In this document: one piece after another, positions 21,813-33,046 of the stretch | Numbering within the stretch: the first letter of the stretch is position 1 | Layout: the number at the start of each line of letters is the position of its first letter | Assembly: GCA_011799875.1 (NCBI GenBank) | Contig: CM022298.1 | Span: forward strand, 257,045,757-257,109,756 | Source: Thinopyrum elongatum | Lineage: Eukaryota > Streptophyta > Magnoliopsida > Poales > Poaceae | Length of the DNA stretch: 64,000 nucleotides | Direction of reading: 5' to 3' | The notes under the pieces: generated by a model | Database searches by the model: none | Told to the model about the DNA's origin: nothing | What the model saw: only the letters and a program-made list of their open reading frames with translations | Position numbers and translations under genes: made by a program

Positions 21813-22583
21813 CTAGCTGAAGACACGCATCACAGCTGCAGTGAAGAGCGAGCGGCACTCCTCCTCCAAGAAGGAGTCCACCCCAGCGACAGCGCCCTCG
21901 AGCTCTTCAGCAAGCTTGGAGGAGAGCCCTAGAAAGCCGCTCTCAGTGGCCGCCAGCGGCTCCTCGTATCCTCCCCTACAGATGGAATGTAACGCCTGAC
22001 GGGACCTGAGCTCGAGAGAGGGGAAGGCGTTGCGCTCCGCAACCGCCTTCTTCTCGGCAACAGCGAGGGTCTTCTCCCTGGCATCCAGCTGGGCTGTTGC
22101 CTCGGAAATGCACTGGGCGTGGGACGTCTGGGCCTCGGACACCTCCTCCTTCAGCTTGGCCAGGCGTTCATGTTCCGCGGCCTGGTCGGTAGTCACCTGG
22201 GTCAGCTCGGAGTTGCGATCAGCGAGCCTCGCCTCACGGGCCTTGAGATCTTCTTCCTGCTGGTGGAGCCGCTGGGCATGCGCGGCTTGCTCCTCCTGGA
22301 GTGTCTTTAGCTTGGCCTCCGCCTCGCTGCAGCGCCTCTCAGCAGACACCACGCGGGCTAGCGGTGCATCGCGAGCCTCTTTGGCCTTGGTGGCCTCCTT
22401 CCCACTCTCCGCGGTGGCGCCTTCAGCCCGGCGCCAAGCTGTCTTGATGGCGGTGTCGGCCTGAAGCCACCCGGAGATGAGCCCCAGGCGCTCCCTCGCG
22501 AGGCACCTGTCGGCGTCTTGGAAGTTAGCCTGGATCCGACCGAGCGCGATATAGGCCTCATCCAGGGCCCTAGGCCTGATCAT
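21813..22583 (-). pseudogene. Antisense coiled-coil protein fragment in NA2
   Basis: A 256-codon frame opposite to gag. Most of it is Glu/Ala/Lys/Gln-rich with heptad character (for example LHQQEEDLKAREARLADRN), a long coiled coil. It ends with a non-coil region containing LELRSRQALHSICRGG and LSSKLAEELEGAVAGVDSF. After the stop at 21813 homologous-looking acidic sequence continues toward about 21552, so a frame break is likely. The 5' half is missing because NA2 is cut at 22695. By position and composition it corresponds to exon 4 of the T1/T2 antisense gene, though the sequence is clearly different. Confidence 0.55.
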
Positions 22584-22695
22584 GGGGTCGCAGTCCAGGA
22601 GCGCGAGGGCCTACTGAGGAGCCGACACTAGCGCATCGACTAACACCGTGGCCAAGGAAGTGTTGGCGTGGACGGCTTAGGGCCTACTGAGGAGC

Positions 22696-23553
22696 CTAGC
22701 TTACCTAGCAGACTAGTCGAGCTGGCCCAGCCCATCGCAGCACCTCTGTCGTCTTCCTCCCAGACAGAAGGACACGCGCGTGCTTGACGCGCGCAGCCAC
22801 AGACCCGTCCACCTTCTCTTCGTGCTTGCCGGCCTTCCCTGAAGACGCCACATGCCCCAGAGTCGTCCGGATCACACTCTCCCTCCCGCGATCTCTCCCC
22901 ATCCCCTCGGCTCCCTCCTCCTTCCTTCTCCTTGAGCAACGAGAGTGCACCGTCGCCGTAGCCATGGCTACAGGCCACCACTCACCCAACCAGTCTGACC
23001 ACAAGTTCCGCCACTACGCCGTGGAGCTACACGACGACGCACGCGATCGCCGGAGCCCTGGAGCATCATCCCTGACCTCATCTTCAACCTCCAGCCGCCG
23101 ACAACCTCACCTTGATTTAGGGTGTCTGGCGCGTCCCCGAGCCCACTGACCTCCTCTGCCGCATCCTTGTGAGCTCCGGATCCCCCCCTATGCTTGCCCC
23201 CTCCGTTCCCATCTACTACCCACCATCCTCGTGCACTCGAGCTCCACCACCGCCATGGACGACAGGCGTGGCCTGACATGTCCCTTTGCTCGAACGCGTG
23301 CACCTCGCGTCCTCCTGGTGATCCTAGGATGCCGTTGAGACCCTCAATTGGCCTTCCCGTGCTCCGTAGCCTCGCTCCACCCAAACCCGTGCTCCGGCCA
23401 CCGCCACGTGCTCGCTTCCGATGTTCTCCGGCCACCCTGCGACCCATACATCACACCAGTCGATGCGGCGCACTTCCAGGAGCACGTAGGACCAAACCAC
23501 GCTCAAAACCGTGGCCTACACCTCGATTCCGAGCATCACCGCCACGTCCTGTG
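22696..23553 (+). repeat. Second 4 kb LTR copy, piece 1
   Basis: Aligns to about 12045-12897 of the first copy in the same orientation. It starts abruptly at the NA2 deletion and ends at the Angela-like insertion with CTGTG. Parsimony suggests it is the 3' LTR of the element whose 5' LTR is at 11584, but this is inference. Confidence 0.78.
23549..23553. repeat. Target site duplication CTGTG (left)
   Basis: Matches CTGTG at 28503-28507. In the intact first copy of the host LTR the site is a single CTGTG at 12893-12897. Confidence 0.9.
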
Positions 23554-24938
23554 TGTTGGGGAACGTGCAATTTCAAAAAAAATTCTACGTTCATGCAAGA
23601 TCTATCTAGGAGATGCATAGCAACGAGAGGGGAGAGTATGTCCATGTACCCTCGTAGACCGAAAGCGGAAGCGTTAGCTTAACGCGGTTGATGTAGTCAA
23701 ACGTCTTTGCGATCCAACCGATCAAGCACCGAATGTACGGCGCCTCCGAGTTCAGCACACATTCAGCTCGATGACGTCCCTCGAGCTCTTGATCCAGTTG
23801 AGGACGAGGGAGAGTTCCGTCAGCACGACGGCGTGGTGACGATGATGATGAAGTTACCGGCGCAAGGCTTCGCCTAAGCACTACGACGATATGACCGAGG
23901 TGTGTAACTGTGGAGCGGGGCACCGCACACGGCTAAGACAAATCTTGGTGTGCCCCCCGCCCCCGTATATAAAGGAGGGAGGGAGAGAGGACGGCCCTTC
24001 TAGGGGCGCGCCAAGTGTATGGAGTCCTACTAGGACTTCCAAGTCCTAGTAGGAATCCTTTACTTTTTCCGAGTAGGAGAGAAGGAAAGAGGGAAAGAGA
24101 GAGGGAGTAGGAAAGGGCAAGGGGGGCGCCGCCGCCTTCCCCTAGTCCAATTTGGACCCATGGGGGGTGTGCGCCACCTCCCCTTTGGCCTGCCTCCTCT
24201 TTTCCCGGAAGGCCCAATAAGGCCCATTACTTCTCCCGGTGAATTCCCGTAACTCCCCGGTACTCCGAAAAATACCCGAATCACTCGGAACCTTTACGAT
24301 GTCCGAATATAGCCTTCCAATATATGAATCTTTACCTCTCGACCATTTCGAGACTCCTCGTCATGTCCGTGATCTCATCCGGGACTCCGAATAAACTTCG
24401 GTCATCAAATCACATAACTCATAATACAAATCGTCATCGAACGTTAAGCGTGCGGACCCTACGGGTTAGAGAACTATGTAGACATGACCGAGACACATCT
24501 CCGGTCAATAACCAATAGCAGAACCTGGATGCTCATATTGGCTCCTACATATTCTACAAAGATCTTTATCGGTCAAACCACACACCAACATACATTATTC
24601 CCTTTGTCATCGGTATGTTACTTGCCCGAGATTCGATCGTCGGTATCATCATACCTAGTTCAATCTCATTACCAGCAAGTCTCTTTACTCATTTCGTAAT
24701 GCATCATCCCGTAACTAACTCATTAGTCTCATTGCTTGCAAGGCTTATAGTGATGTGCATTACCGAGAGGGCCCAGAGATACCTCTCCGATACACGGAGT
24801 GACAAATCCTAATCTTGATTTATGCCAACCCAACAAACACCTTCAGAGACACCTGTAGAGTATCTTTATAATCACCCATTTACGTTATGACGTTTGATAG
24901 CACACAAGGTGTTCCTCCGGTATTCGGCAGTTCCATAA
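23554..24938 (-). repeat. 3' LTR of the Angela-like element (partial)
   Basis: Aligns to 26771-28155 of the complete LTR with few differences and stops near CATAAT at 24938, where filler DNA begins. Contains the minus-strand TTTATATACGG promoter region. Confidence 0.88.
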
Positions 24939-25024
24939 TAATACCGGATTGACAGAGTTCTCTAGTCACTATCCATAATAAAATAGTGATTGACAGAGTT
25001 CTCTAGTCACTATTCGGCAGTTCT
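24939..25024. other. Filler DNA at the Angela deletion junction
   Basis: A patchwork of short copies: TTGACAGAGTTCTCTAGTCA occurs at 24949-24968 and again at 24990-25009, and both are inverted copies of the gag sequence at about 25060-25080. TATTCGGCAGTT at 25011-25022 repeats the LTR sequence at 24921-24932. This is the pattern expected from template switching during break repair. Confidence 0.75.
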
Positions 25025-25528
25025 CTAGTTCACCACGAAGTTCTAGTAACTTGGTGATAGTGACTAGAGAACTCTGTCAATCACTATTTTATCTGGAAGA
25101 TTAACTCCCACTTGATTCAAGCGATTGTAGTACCCAGACATTCTGAGCATATGCTCACTGGTTGAGCTATTCTCCTCCATCTTGTAGGCAAAGTACTTGT
25201 CAGAGGTCTCATACCTCTCGACACAGGCAATAGTCTGAAATACCGATTTCAGCTCTTGGAACATCTCATATGCTCTGTGGCTTTCAAAACCTTTTTGAAG
25301 TCCCGGTTCTAAGCCATAATTCATGGCGCACTAAACTATCAAGTAGTCATCATATCGAGCTTGCTAAACGTTCATAACGTTTGCATCTGCTCCTGCAATA
25401 GGTCTGTCACCTAGCGGTGCATTAGGGACATAATTCTTCTGTGCAGCAATGAGGATAATCCTCAGATCACGGGACCAGTCCGCATCATTGCTACTATCAT
25501 CTTTCAAATTATTTTTCTCTAGGAACAT
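25025..25528 (-). pseudogene. gag N-terminal fragment of the Angela-like element
   Basis: The likely start is the ATG at 25528 (MFLEKNNLKDD). The frame contains RDLRIILIAAQKNYV and, after two stops, the better-preserved piece at 25324-25064 with GFESHRAYEMFQELKSVFQ and MEENSSTSEHMLRMSGYYN, typical of the copia Gag (UBN2-type) region. It is cut near 25025 by the deletion. Dead. Confidence 0.75.
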
Positions 25529-26753
25529 ATCAAAAATAAAACAGGGGAGCTACACGCGAGCTATTGATCTACAACATAATTTGCAAATACTACCAGGACT
25601 AAGTTCATGATACATTAAAGTTCAATTAATCATATTACTTAAGAACTCACACTTAGATAGACATCCCTCTAGTCATCTAAATGATCACGTGATCCATATC
25701 AACTAAACCATGTCTGATCATCACGTGAGATGGAGTAGTTTTCAATGGTGAACATCTCTATGTTGATCATATCTACTATATGATTCACGTTCGACCTTTC
25801 GGTCTCAGTGTTCCGAGGCCATATCTGCATATGCTAGGCTCGTCAAGTTTAACCCGAGTATTCCGCATGTGCAAAACCGTCTTGCACCCGTTGTATTTGA
25901 ACGTAGAGCCTATCACACCCGATCATCATGTGGTGTCTCAGCACAAAGAACTTTCGCAACGGTGCATACTCAGGGAGAACACTTATACCTTGAAATTTAG
26001 TGAGGGATCATCTTATAATGCTACCGCCGTACTAAGCAAAATAAGATGCATAAAAGATAAACATCACATGCAATCAAAATATGTGACATGATATGGCCAT
26101 CATCATCTTGTGCCTTTGATCTACATAACCAAAGCACCGTCATGATCTCCATCGTCACCGGCTTGACACCTTGATCTCCATCGTAGCATCGTTGTCGTCT
26201 CGCCAACTATTGCTTCTACGACTATCGCTACCGCATAGTGATAAAGTAAAGCAATTACATGGCGATTGCATTTCATACAATAAAGCGACAACCATAAGGC
26301 TCCTACCAGTTGCCGATAACTTTTACAAAACATGATCATCTCATACAATAACGTGTATCACATCACAGCATGCCCTGCCAAAACAAGTTAGACGTCCTCT
26401 ACTTTGTTGTTGCAAGATTTACATGGCTGCTATGGGCTTCAAGCAAGAACCGTTCTTACCTACGCATCAAAACCACAATGATTTTTCGTCAAGTGTGTTG
26501 TTTTAACCTTCAACAAGGACCGGCCGTAGTCAAACTCGATTCAACTAAAGTTGGAGAAACAGACACCCGCCAGCCACCTTTGTGCAAAGCATGTCGGTAG
26601 AGCCAGTCTCATGAACGCGGTCATGTAATGTCGGTCCGGGCCGCTTCATCCAACAATACCACCAAATCAAAGTAAGATGATGGTGGTAAGCAGTATGACT
26701 ATGATCGCTCACAACTCTTTGTGTTCTACTCGTGCATATCATCTACGCATAGA
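25529..26753 (-). other. 5' leader of the Angela-like element
   Basis: About 1.2 kb without conserved coding between PBS and gag, as in other BARE/Angela elements, whose leaders are long. No further motif assigned. Confidence 0.6.
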
Positions 26754-26756
26754 CCT

Positions 26757-26769
26757 GGCTCGGATGCCA
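26757..26769 (-). other. Primer binding site of the Angela-like element
   Basis: Minus strand TGGCATCCGAGCC, next to the 5' LTR end. It differs from the iMet complement TGGTATCAGAGCC at two positions; one of these, the C at position 4, is shared with the element at 62171. Confidence 0.75.
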
Positions 26770-26770
26770 C

Positions 26771-28502
26771 TGTTGGGGAACGTGCAATTTCAAAAAAATT
26801 CCTACGTTCACGCAAGATCTATCTAGGAGATGCATAGCAACAAGAGGGGAGAGTATGTCCACGTACCCTCGTAGAACGAAAGCGGAAGCATTAGCTTAAC
26901 GCGGTTGATGTAGTCGAACGTCTTCGCGATCCAACCGATCAAGCACCGAACATACGGCGCCTCCGAGTTTAGCACACGTTCAGCTCGATGACGTCCCTCG
27001 AGCTCTTGATCCAGTTGAGGATGAGGGAGAGTTCCGTCAGCACGACGGCGTGGTGACGGTGATGATGAAGTTACCGGCGCAGGGCTTCGCCTAAGCACTA
27101 CGACGATATGACCGAGTTGTGTAACTGTGGAGGGGAGCACCGCACACGGCTAAGACAAATCTTGGTGACCCTTTGGGGTGCCCCCCGCCCCCGTATATAA
27201 AGGATGGAGAGAGAGAGGCCGGCCCTTCTAGGGGCGCGCCAAGTGTATGGAGTCCTACTAGGACTTCCAAGTCCTAGTAGGAATCCTTTCCTTTTTCGGA
27301 GTAGGAGAGAAGGAAAGAGGGAAAGAGAGAGGGAGTAGGAAAGGGCAAGGGGGGCGCTGCCCCCTTCCCCTAGTCCAATTCGGACCCATGGGGGGCGCGC
27401 TCCACCTCCCCTTTGGCCTGCCTCCTCTTTTCCCGTATGGCCCAATAAGGCCCATTACTTCTCCCGGTGAATTCCCGTAACTCCCCGGTACTCCAAAAAA
27501 TACCCGAATCACTCGGAACCTTTCCGATGTCCGAATATAGCCTTCCAATATATGAATCTTTACCTCTCAACCATTTCGAGACTCCTCGTCATGTCCGTGA
27601 TCTCATCCGGGACTCCGAACAAACTTCGGTCATCAAATCACATAACTCATAATACAAATCGTCATTGAACGTTAAGCGTGCGGACCCTACGGGTTCGAGA
27701 ACTATGTAGACATGACCGAGACACATCTCTGGTCAATAACCAATAGTGGAACATGGATGCTCATATTCTACGAAGTTCTTTATCGGTCAAACCGCATACC
27801 AACATACGTTATTCCCTTTATCATCGGTATGTTACTTGCCCGAGATTCAATCGTCGGTATCATCATACCTAGTTCAATCTTGTTACTAGCAAGTCTCTTT
27901 ACTCATTCCGTAATGCATCATCCCATAACTAACTCATTAGTCACATTGCTTGCAAGGCTTATAGTGATGTGCATTACCGAAAGGGCCCAGAGATACCTCT
28001 CCGATACACGGAGTGACAAATCCTAATCTTGATCTATGCCAACCCAACAAACACCTTCGGAGACACCTGTAGAGCATCTTTATAATCACCCAGTTACGTT
28101 GTGATGTTTGATAGCACACAAGGTGTTCCTCCGGTATTCGGGAGTTGCATAATCTCATAGTCAGAGGAATATGTATAAGTCATGAAGAAAGCTATAGCAA
28201 TAAAACTTAACAATCATTATGCTAAGCTAACGGATGGGTCTCATCCATCACATCATTCTCCTAATGATGTGATCCCGTTAATCAAATGACAACACATGTC
28301 TATGGTTAGGAAACTTAACCATCTTTGATTAATGAGCTAGTCAAGTAGAGGCATACTAGGGACACTCTGTTTTGTCTATGTATTCACACATGTATCAAGT
28401 TTCCGGTTAATACAATTCTAGCATGAATAATAAACATTTATCATGATATAAGGAAATATAAAATAACAACTTTATTATTGCCTCTAGGGCATATTTCCTT
28501 CA
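26771..28502 (-). repeat. 5' LTR of the Angela-like element (1732 bp)
   Basis: Minus strand runs TGAAGGAAATATGCCC to CCCCAACA. Matches the 1729-bp LTR at 62171-63899 in opposite orientation. The TTTATATACGG segment upstream of a CCCC-rich start is the presumed promoter. Confidence 0.92.
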
Positions 28503-28507
28503 CTGTG
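28503..28507. repeat. Target site duplication CTGTG (right)
   Basis: Partner of 23549-23553. Confidence 0.9.
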
Positions 28508-29209
28508 GTTGCCACCAGCTTAACTCCGGTGGCCGCTGACGTGGCTGGCTTATTTAGCCACTAACCACCATCCTGTGGCACTAACATGTGGGCCCCCTTG
28601 GTTAACTAACCCGCTAAAATAATTATTCTTGTTTAATTCAAGTGTTGTTTAGCGCTGAGTCAATGACACATGGGACCCAGAGTCAGGTTTGACCTGGACA
28701 AGCCCTTTGTCCTATTGACGCAAGCCTGACTCCATGGTGACGTCATAATTACATTTGCTCGGATTTTGTTAATAGAAATATATCTGAAAATTCCAGAAAA
28801 TGCTTAAAACTTTTAAAAATCATAGAAAATCAACCGTAGCTTCAAATGAAATAATACATATATGAAACATTATCAGAAAAATATGAAGAGTTTGTTTATG
28901 CCATGATCATGCATGTTTGAACAAGTTAACCTCACTGAATAGGACACATTATGATTAGGGCATTTTAATAACTGGTTTTGAAGTAGGATTTTGCTATATG
29001 CTCGAAATCCACTTCAATTAACTTGGTTGCATTAGGTGAATTCAGTACCATAACATGTCATGATCATGCATCATAATGTTGCATTGCATTGATTATGTTC
29101 CTTCTTGTTTGCCGGTGGTTGTTCCCTCTCAGTAGACGTTGTCTCGACGTTGTAATCATTGACACCGATGAAGAACAATATTATCTTCAAAAGTGCTAGG
29201 CAAGCAACC
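28508..29209 (+). repeat. Second 4 kb LTR copy, piece 2
   Basis: Continues exactly where piece 1 stopped, aligning to about 12898-13596 of the first copy. It ends in CAACC, the TSD of T1. Confidence 0.82.
29205..29209. repeat. Target site duplication CAACC (left) of T1
   Basis: Repeated at 56491-56495 after 27 kb; the host LTR sequence continues after it. Confidence 0.92.
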
Positions 29210-30064
29210 TGTCGGTGTACTAAGTATTGGGCCACTAGTACCCCGTACTTATGCACGGGCAGTTGTAGCCATCCTCGCGGCAAGGCTTGCCGGGATCAGC
29301 TCGAGGTCGATTCAAGCCATCAAGGAAATCATCAAGTCGGAGATCTGAGGATCAACAGATAAGAAGAGCTGGAATCCGAAGGCCAGCTTCCCAGGCAAGA
29401 TCCTTGCCGGGATGGCCTTTGGGGCCCGGCAAGACTTGGCGCCCGGCAAGGCTTGGCGCCCGGCAAGGCTTGGCGCCCGGCAAGATTCGGCGCCTGGCGA
29501 GATTCTGCCACTGTGCCACCGCTTCGGCACAGTAACATGCCTGACATTCTGGGACCTTCCCTGGATGCGTGTCAACGCGCCAGTGGAGGAGAGCTTAAGC
29601 GGTGCTGATGGGATGGCCCCTTTTTCCATCCCCAAGAAAGTGAGGACACCTAAACGGACACCTCACGGTGCATTAAATGCGTTTGTCCTAATCCGTCAGG
29701 GGTTAGGTATGATACCCTGTAGCTACTTTACACCTCAATGTATGTACATTTTGCCACTGTGGAGACCCCTTTGAGCATATAAAAGGAGGCCCAAGGCAAC
29801 TGCTACAAGGGAGGACAACTTCCGGCCCATTCTGCATGTGTAGCTGCTCTTTGAACGTACTATTCATTGCGAGCGCTCCTGAAGGCTGGGCTCAAGAACA
29901 TCAATAAGAACACAAAGTAGGAGTAGGGTTTTACGCTGATCAGCGGCCCGAACCTGGGTAAAAACATCCCGCGTCGATCACTGGTTCTGCTCTTTGCGTA
30001 TACCTCTCCCCCCGCCGAATCGTAAAGGGGTCTCTCGGGATCCCATAGGTGTCGTACCCCGACA
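29210..30064 (+). repeat. LTR A, 5' LTR of T1 (855 bp)
   Basis: TGTCGGTGTACTAAG to TACCCCGACA. TATAAAA at 29778-29784 is the likely promoter. Contains four 17-bp units at 29424-29491. Confidence 0.93.
29424..29491 (+). repeat. 17-bp VNTR in LTR A (4 units)
   Basis: Units of consensus GCCCGGCAAGGCTTGGC at 29424, 29441, 29458 and 29475. LTR E has five units; LTRs B, C and D have about one. Confidence 0.9.
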
Positions 30065-30068
30065 TCTT

Positions 30069-30086
30069 TGGCGCGCCAGGTAGGGG
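30069..30086 (+). other. Primer binding site of T1
   Basis: TGGCGCGCCAGGTAGGGG, matching the 3' end of tRNA-Arg(CCU) as I remember it. Identical in T2. Confidence 0.82.
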
Positions 30087-30151
30087 GATTGAAGGTTACG
30101 AGAACCTGATCTAGTGTTCGGCGCCCTAGTTTCTTCATCATCTTCATCATC

Positions 30152-33046
30152 ATGCCGCCCAAGAAGAAGAGCGCTGCAACAGCGCAACCGTCCGCGTCCG
30201 TTTTGCCTGCACCTTCGCGTACTGGCGACGGCGTGGATGCAGAAGGAAGAGGACTAGAATCCCCGTGGCGTTCTGGTGATCCAAGCCAAGCGAGCGGTAT
30301 CGTTCACAGTGGCAGTGGTAACCTGCACGCCGCTGGATCTAGAGATGGTGTTGTGTTGCCTATAGGTGGCACAACTAACTCTAGGGATCGAAGGGCGCCA
30401 GCTGGAGCTCCCGCGCCGGCGCAAGCCTCGCGACCTACTCAGGTCGTGCAAGGTGAGCGACGTCATGGCGCTGGTGATTCGGGGCGTCCCCATGAAAAGG
30501 TTTCTGCGCATCGATCCCAAGATGCACGGGGCCAGCATGCACACCAAGCTGCCGGCGGAGGTGGCGCACGGTCGCGTGACCGTGGTGGTGCTCCTTCTAA
30601 CATGGTTAGGAGTCAGAGCACCTCACGTACCTCGCACTTGTCGCCGCCACCTACGTCAGCGGAAGCCTTGGCACGTGCACAGCTGCTCCTCGATTTTCCT
30701 CCCGCCCCGGAGAAGATGGAGGAGTGGCGAGCTACTATCCAGGGCCTTATCAGCTTCGCCAACAAAGATGGACCGCAAGAGGCAGGGCCCTCGCAGCGGA
30801 GGCCCATCGATCCGGCGCGATCCGATGTAGAGAAAACCGGAGGTGGTGCAACCACAGTGCACTCCCCTCCGCGGCACCAGTGGTGGCCGACAACTCAGCA
30901 AGTCGACCACCATGAAGAAGTTTCCACGGTGTCGTCTGATCCACGGATGCGCCGTGATCAGCGTCTAGTTCTCCAGGAGCGAGGCAAAGAGGACGCTCGA
31001 ACAACCATCGAGCGGCGACGGGAGGCGCGCTATCAGTCTGATAAGCGCGCGGGGCCGGCTGTCGATGAGCCTGCGCCAGGGGACATAGGAGACTTGCCTT
31101 ATGAGGTAGGGACTCCAGCGTTTACCCGTGAGCTGCGGCAAGTCCGGTGGCCCAACTCCCGAACCTTCAAGCCAGAGGTCCCGGAGAAGTATGACGGAAA
31201 GACCCATCCCTCGGAATTCCTGAGCATCTACACCATTGCGGTGCAGGCTGTCGGGGGCCGAGATGACAAGATACTTGCCAACTACTTCCCGTTGGTGCTC
31301 AAGCCCAACGTCAGGTCGTGGTTGATGCATCTGCCGGAGAATTCTATTTCTTCCTGGTCAGATTTATGCCATCAGTTTGTTGGCGCCTTCATTGGAGGCC
31401 ATCAAGCTCCTGGCCAAGAGAGCGATTTGCACATCATCCCTCAGAAGGAGGGCGAGTCCCTGCGCAAATTTATGCAGAGGTTCAGCCGAGTGCAGTGCAA
31501 CATTCCCGACGTTCATCCGGCCGCTGTCATTAGCGCGTTCCACCAGAACATGCGTAATCGCAGAATGTGGGAAGAGCTGGCGATGAACAAAGTAAGGAGT
31601 ATTGCCGAGCTTTATGCTCTGGCTGACAAGTGTGCTCGAGCTGAAGAGGGGAGGAAACTCCCCGGTGAGACTGTTGGCGTGGCAGGCGACTCTGAAGATG
31701 AAGACGCCGCGGCCCCGTCAAGGAAAGGCCGCCGGCGAAACAGGAAGCGCGGAGGCAAGGCCATGCTTGCTGTCGAGGAATCCGACAACCCCGGCGCCGC
31801 CAAGAAGGCCAAGGTTAGTGACCCCGGCAAGGATCTTGCCGGGTGCCCTTCTTGTCAGGCCTTGGCGGCTACCGACAAGTTGGAGAACTCCGGCAAGCAG
31901 TATTGCAAGATCCATCGCACCAAGGGCCACGATCTCCAGAACTACCGGCAAGTTGAGCAGCTTGCCGAGAAGCAGAGGGCCGAATACGAGAGGCGAGACA
32001 AGGAGAAGGCCCAAGATGGTGCTGAGGGGTCCGGAAAGAAACGCGGTGGCCGAGGGGGTCGCCGCGGCAAGGCCAAGCAGCAGAAGGATCAGCCCGCTCG
32101 GGGCCGAGATAAAGAAGGAGATGATGATGAGGAAGATGATGAATCCAGTGAGCAGGAAGTCCAGAAGGCTACGGAGGCTATGTGCATTGATGGGGGTGCC
32201 TCGCTGCATTCTTCCCACCGCCAACTTAAACAGTGGATGCGGGAGGTTAATGCGGCAAAACCATCCCCCGATGCGTGTAGGCCCCTGAAGTGGTCCAGCA
32301 CGCCTATCATCTTTGACGCCGAGGATCACCCTGATCGCACAACTGCGGTCGGGTGTTTGTCATTGTTGGTCTCACCAACAATTCGCAACCTCAAGGTGAC
32401 GAAGATGTTAGTTGACAGCGGGGCCGGCCTAAACTTAATCTCACCGGATGTGCTCACAAAGCTTCAGATTCCCGACGAAGACCTCGAGGAAACGGGTACG
32501 TTTCAAGGGGTCAATCCGGGAAGAACCCAGCCTAAGGGCAAGATCACGCTGCCAGTAACATTTGGCAGCGAGCTTAACTTCAGGACCGAGAAGGTGGTGT
32601 TTGATGTCGCCAAGATCCCCATGTCATACAATGGGATCCTTGGTCGGCCAGCGCTGGCTAAGTTTATGGCGGCATCACACTACGCATACAATGTTTTGAA
32701 GATGCCCCGGTCGTTGAGCGTCATCACTATCCATTCCGATAAGAAGGATGCGCTCATCTGTGCCGACCAACTTTACCGGGAAGCAGTTGCAGCACCTGCC
32801 ATCAAGGCATCTGCTCCTGCCGCTGGAACTCCCGGGGGGAAGAAGAAGACCGGCAGGAACCTTGGCGCGAACTCCGGCAAGCGCACCTCCTCGGAGTGCT
32901 GCGCTTCCATCGAGGATGTACCAGAGAGTTCCACCGGTAAGAACAAGTAGTCCAAGGCTGCTCCGCCGGAAACCAAGAAGGTGCCTGCCAGGGAGGACGG
33001 AACGGGAGGAACTTTCACCATAAGTTCCACCCTAGATGACAAATAG
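30152..33046 (+). pseudogene. gag-protease of T1
   Basis: Starts at ATG 30152 (MPPKKKSA), 65 nt after the PBS. Residues 1-320 are low complexity; about 330-500 form the retrotransposon Gag core (EKYDGKTHPSEFLSIYTIAV, LPENSISSWSDLCHQF, ALADKCARAEEGRKL). The zinc-knuckle variant at about 585-598 is CKIHRTKGHDLQNY; T2 keeps the final Cys. Protease spans about 730-860 with LVDSGAGLNLIS and ILGRPALAKF. A premature TAG at 32948-32950 (AAG in T2) ends the frame at 932 codons; the conserved TAG follows at 33044-33046, in frame with RT. Protease and Gag share one frame here. Confidence 0.88.

Larger units (their letters stand above)
15963..22695 (+). mobile_element. NA2: non-autonomous Tat-lineage element, right end deleted
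   Basis: Same architecture as NA1 but on the plus strand: LTR, PBS, gag, protease, collapsed RT, repeat-rich 3' region, then an antisense coiled-coil frame. The 3' LTR is absent: near 22696 the sequence changes to the middle of a second 4 kb LTR copy, so a deletion removed the NA2 end and the start of that LTR. The matching protein order and shared RT collapse show that NA1 and NA2 belong to one non-autonomous family. Confidence 0.82.
23554..28502 (-). mobile_element. Angela/BARE-like Ty1/Copia element, internally deleted
   Basis: Minus strand: complete 5' LTR at right (26771-28502), PBS, leader, first part of gag, then a junction directly into the terminal part of the 3' LTR (23554-24938). 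Almost all of gag-pol and the first 350 or so bases of the 3' LTR are gone. The outer ends TGTTGGGG and TTCCTTCA with the 5-bp TSD show a normal insertion followed by an internal deletion. Confidence 0.9.

Noticed and set aside
30254..31330. Opposite-strand and alternate-frame ORFs over T1/T2 gag
   Set aside because: Present in both copies only because the gag sequence is conserved; composition follows the real frame.
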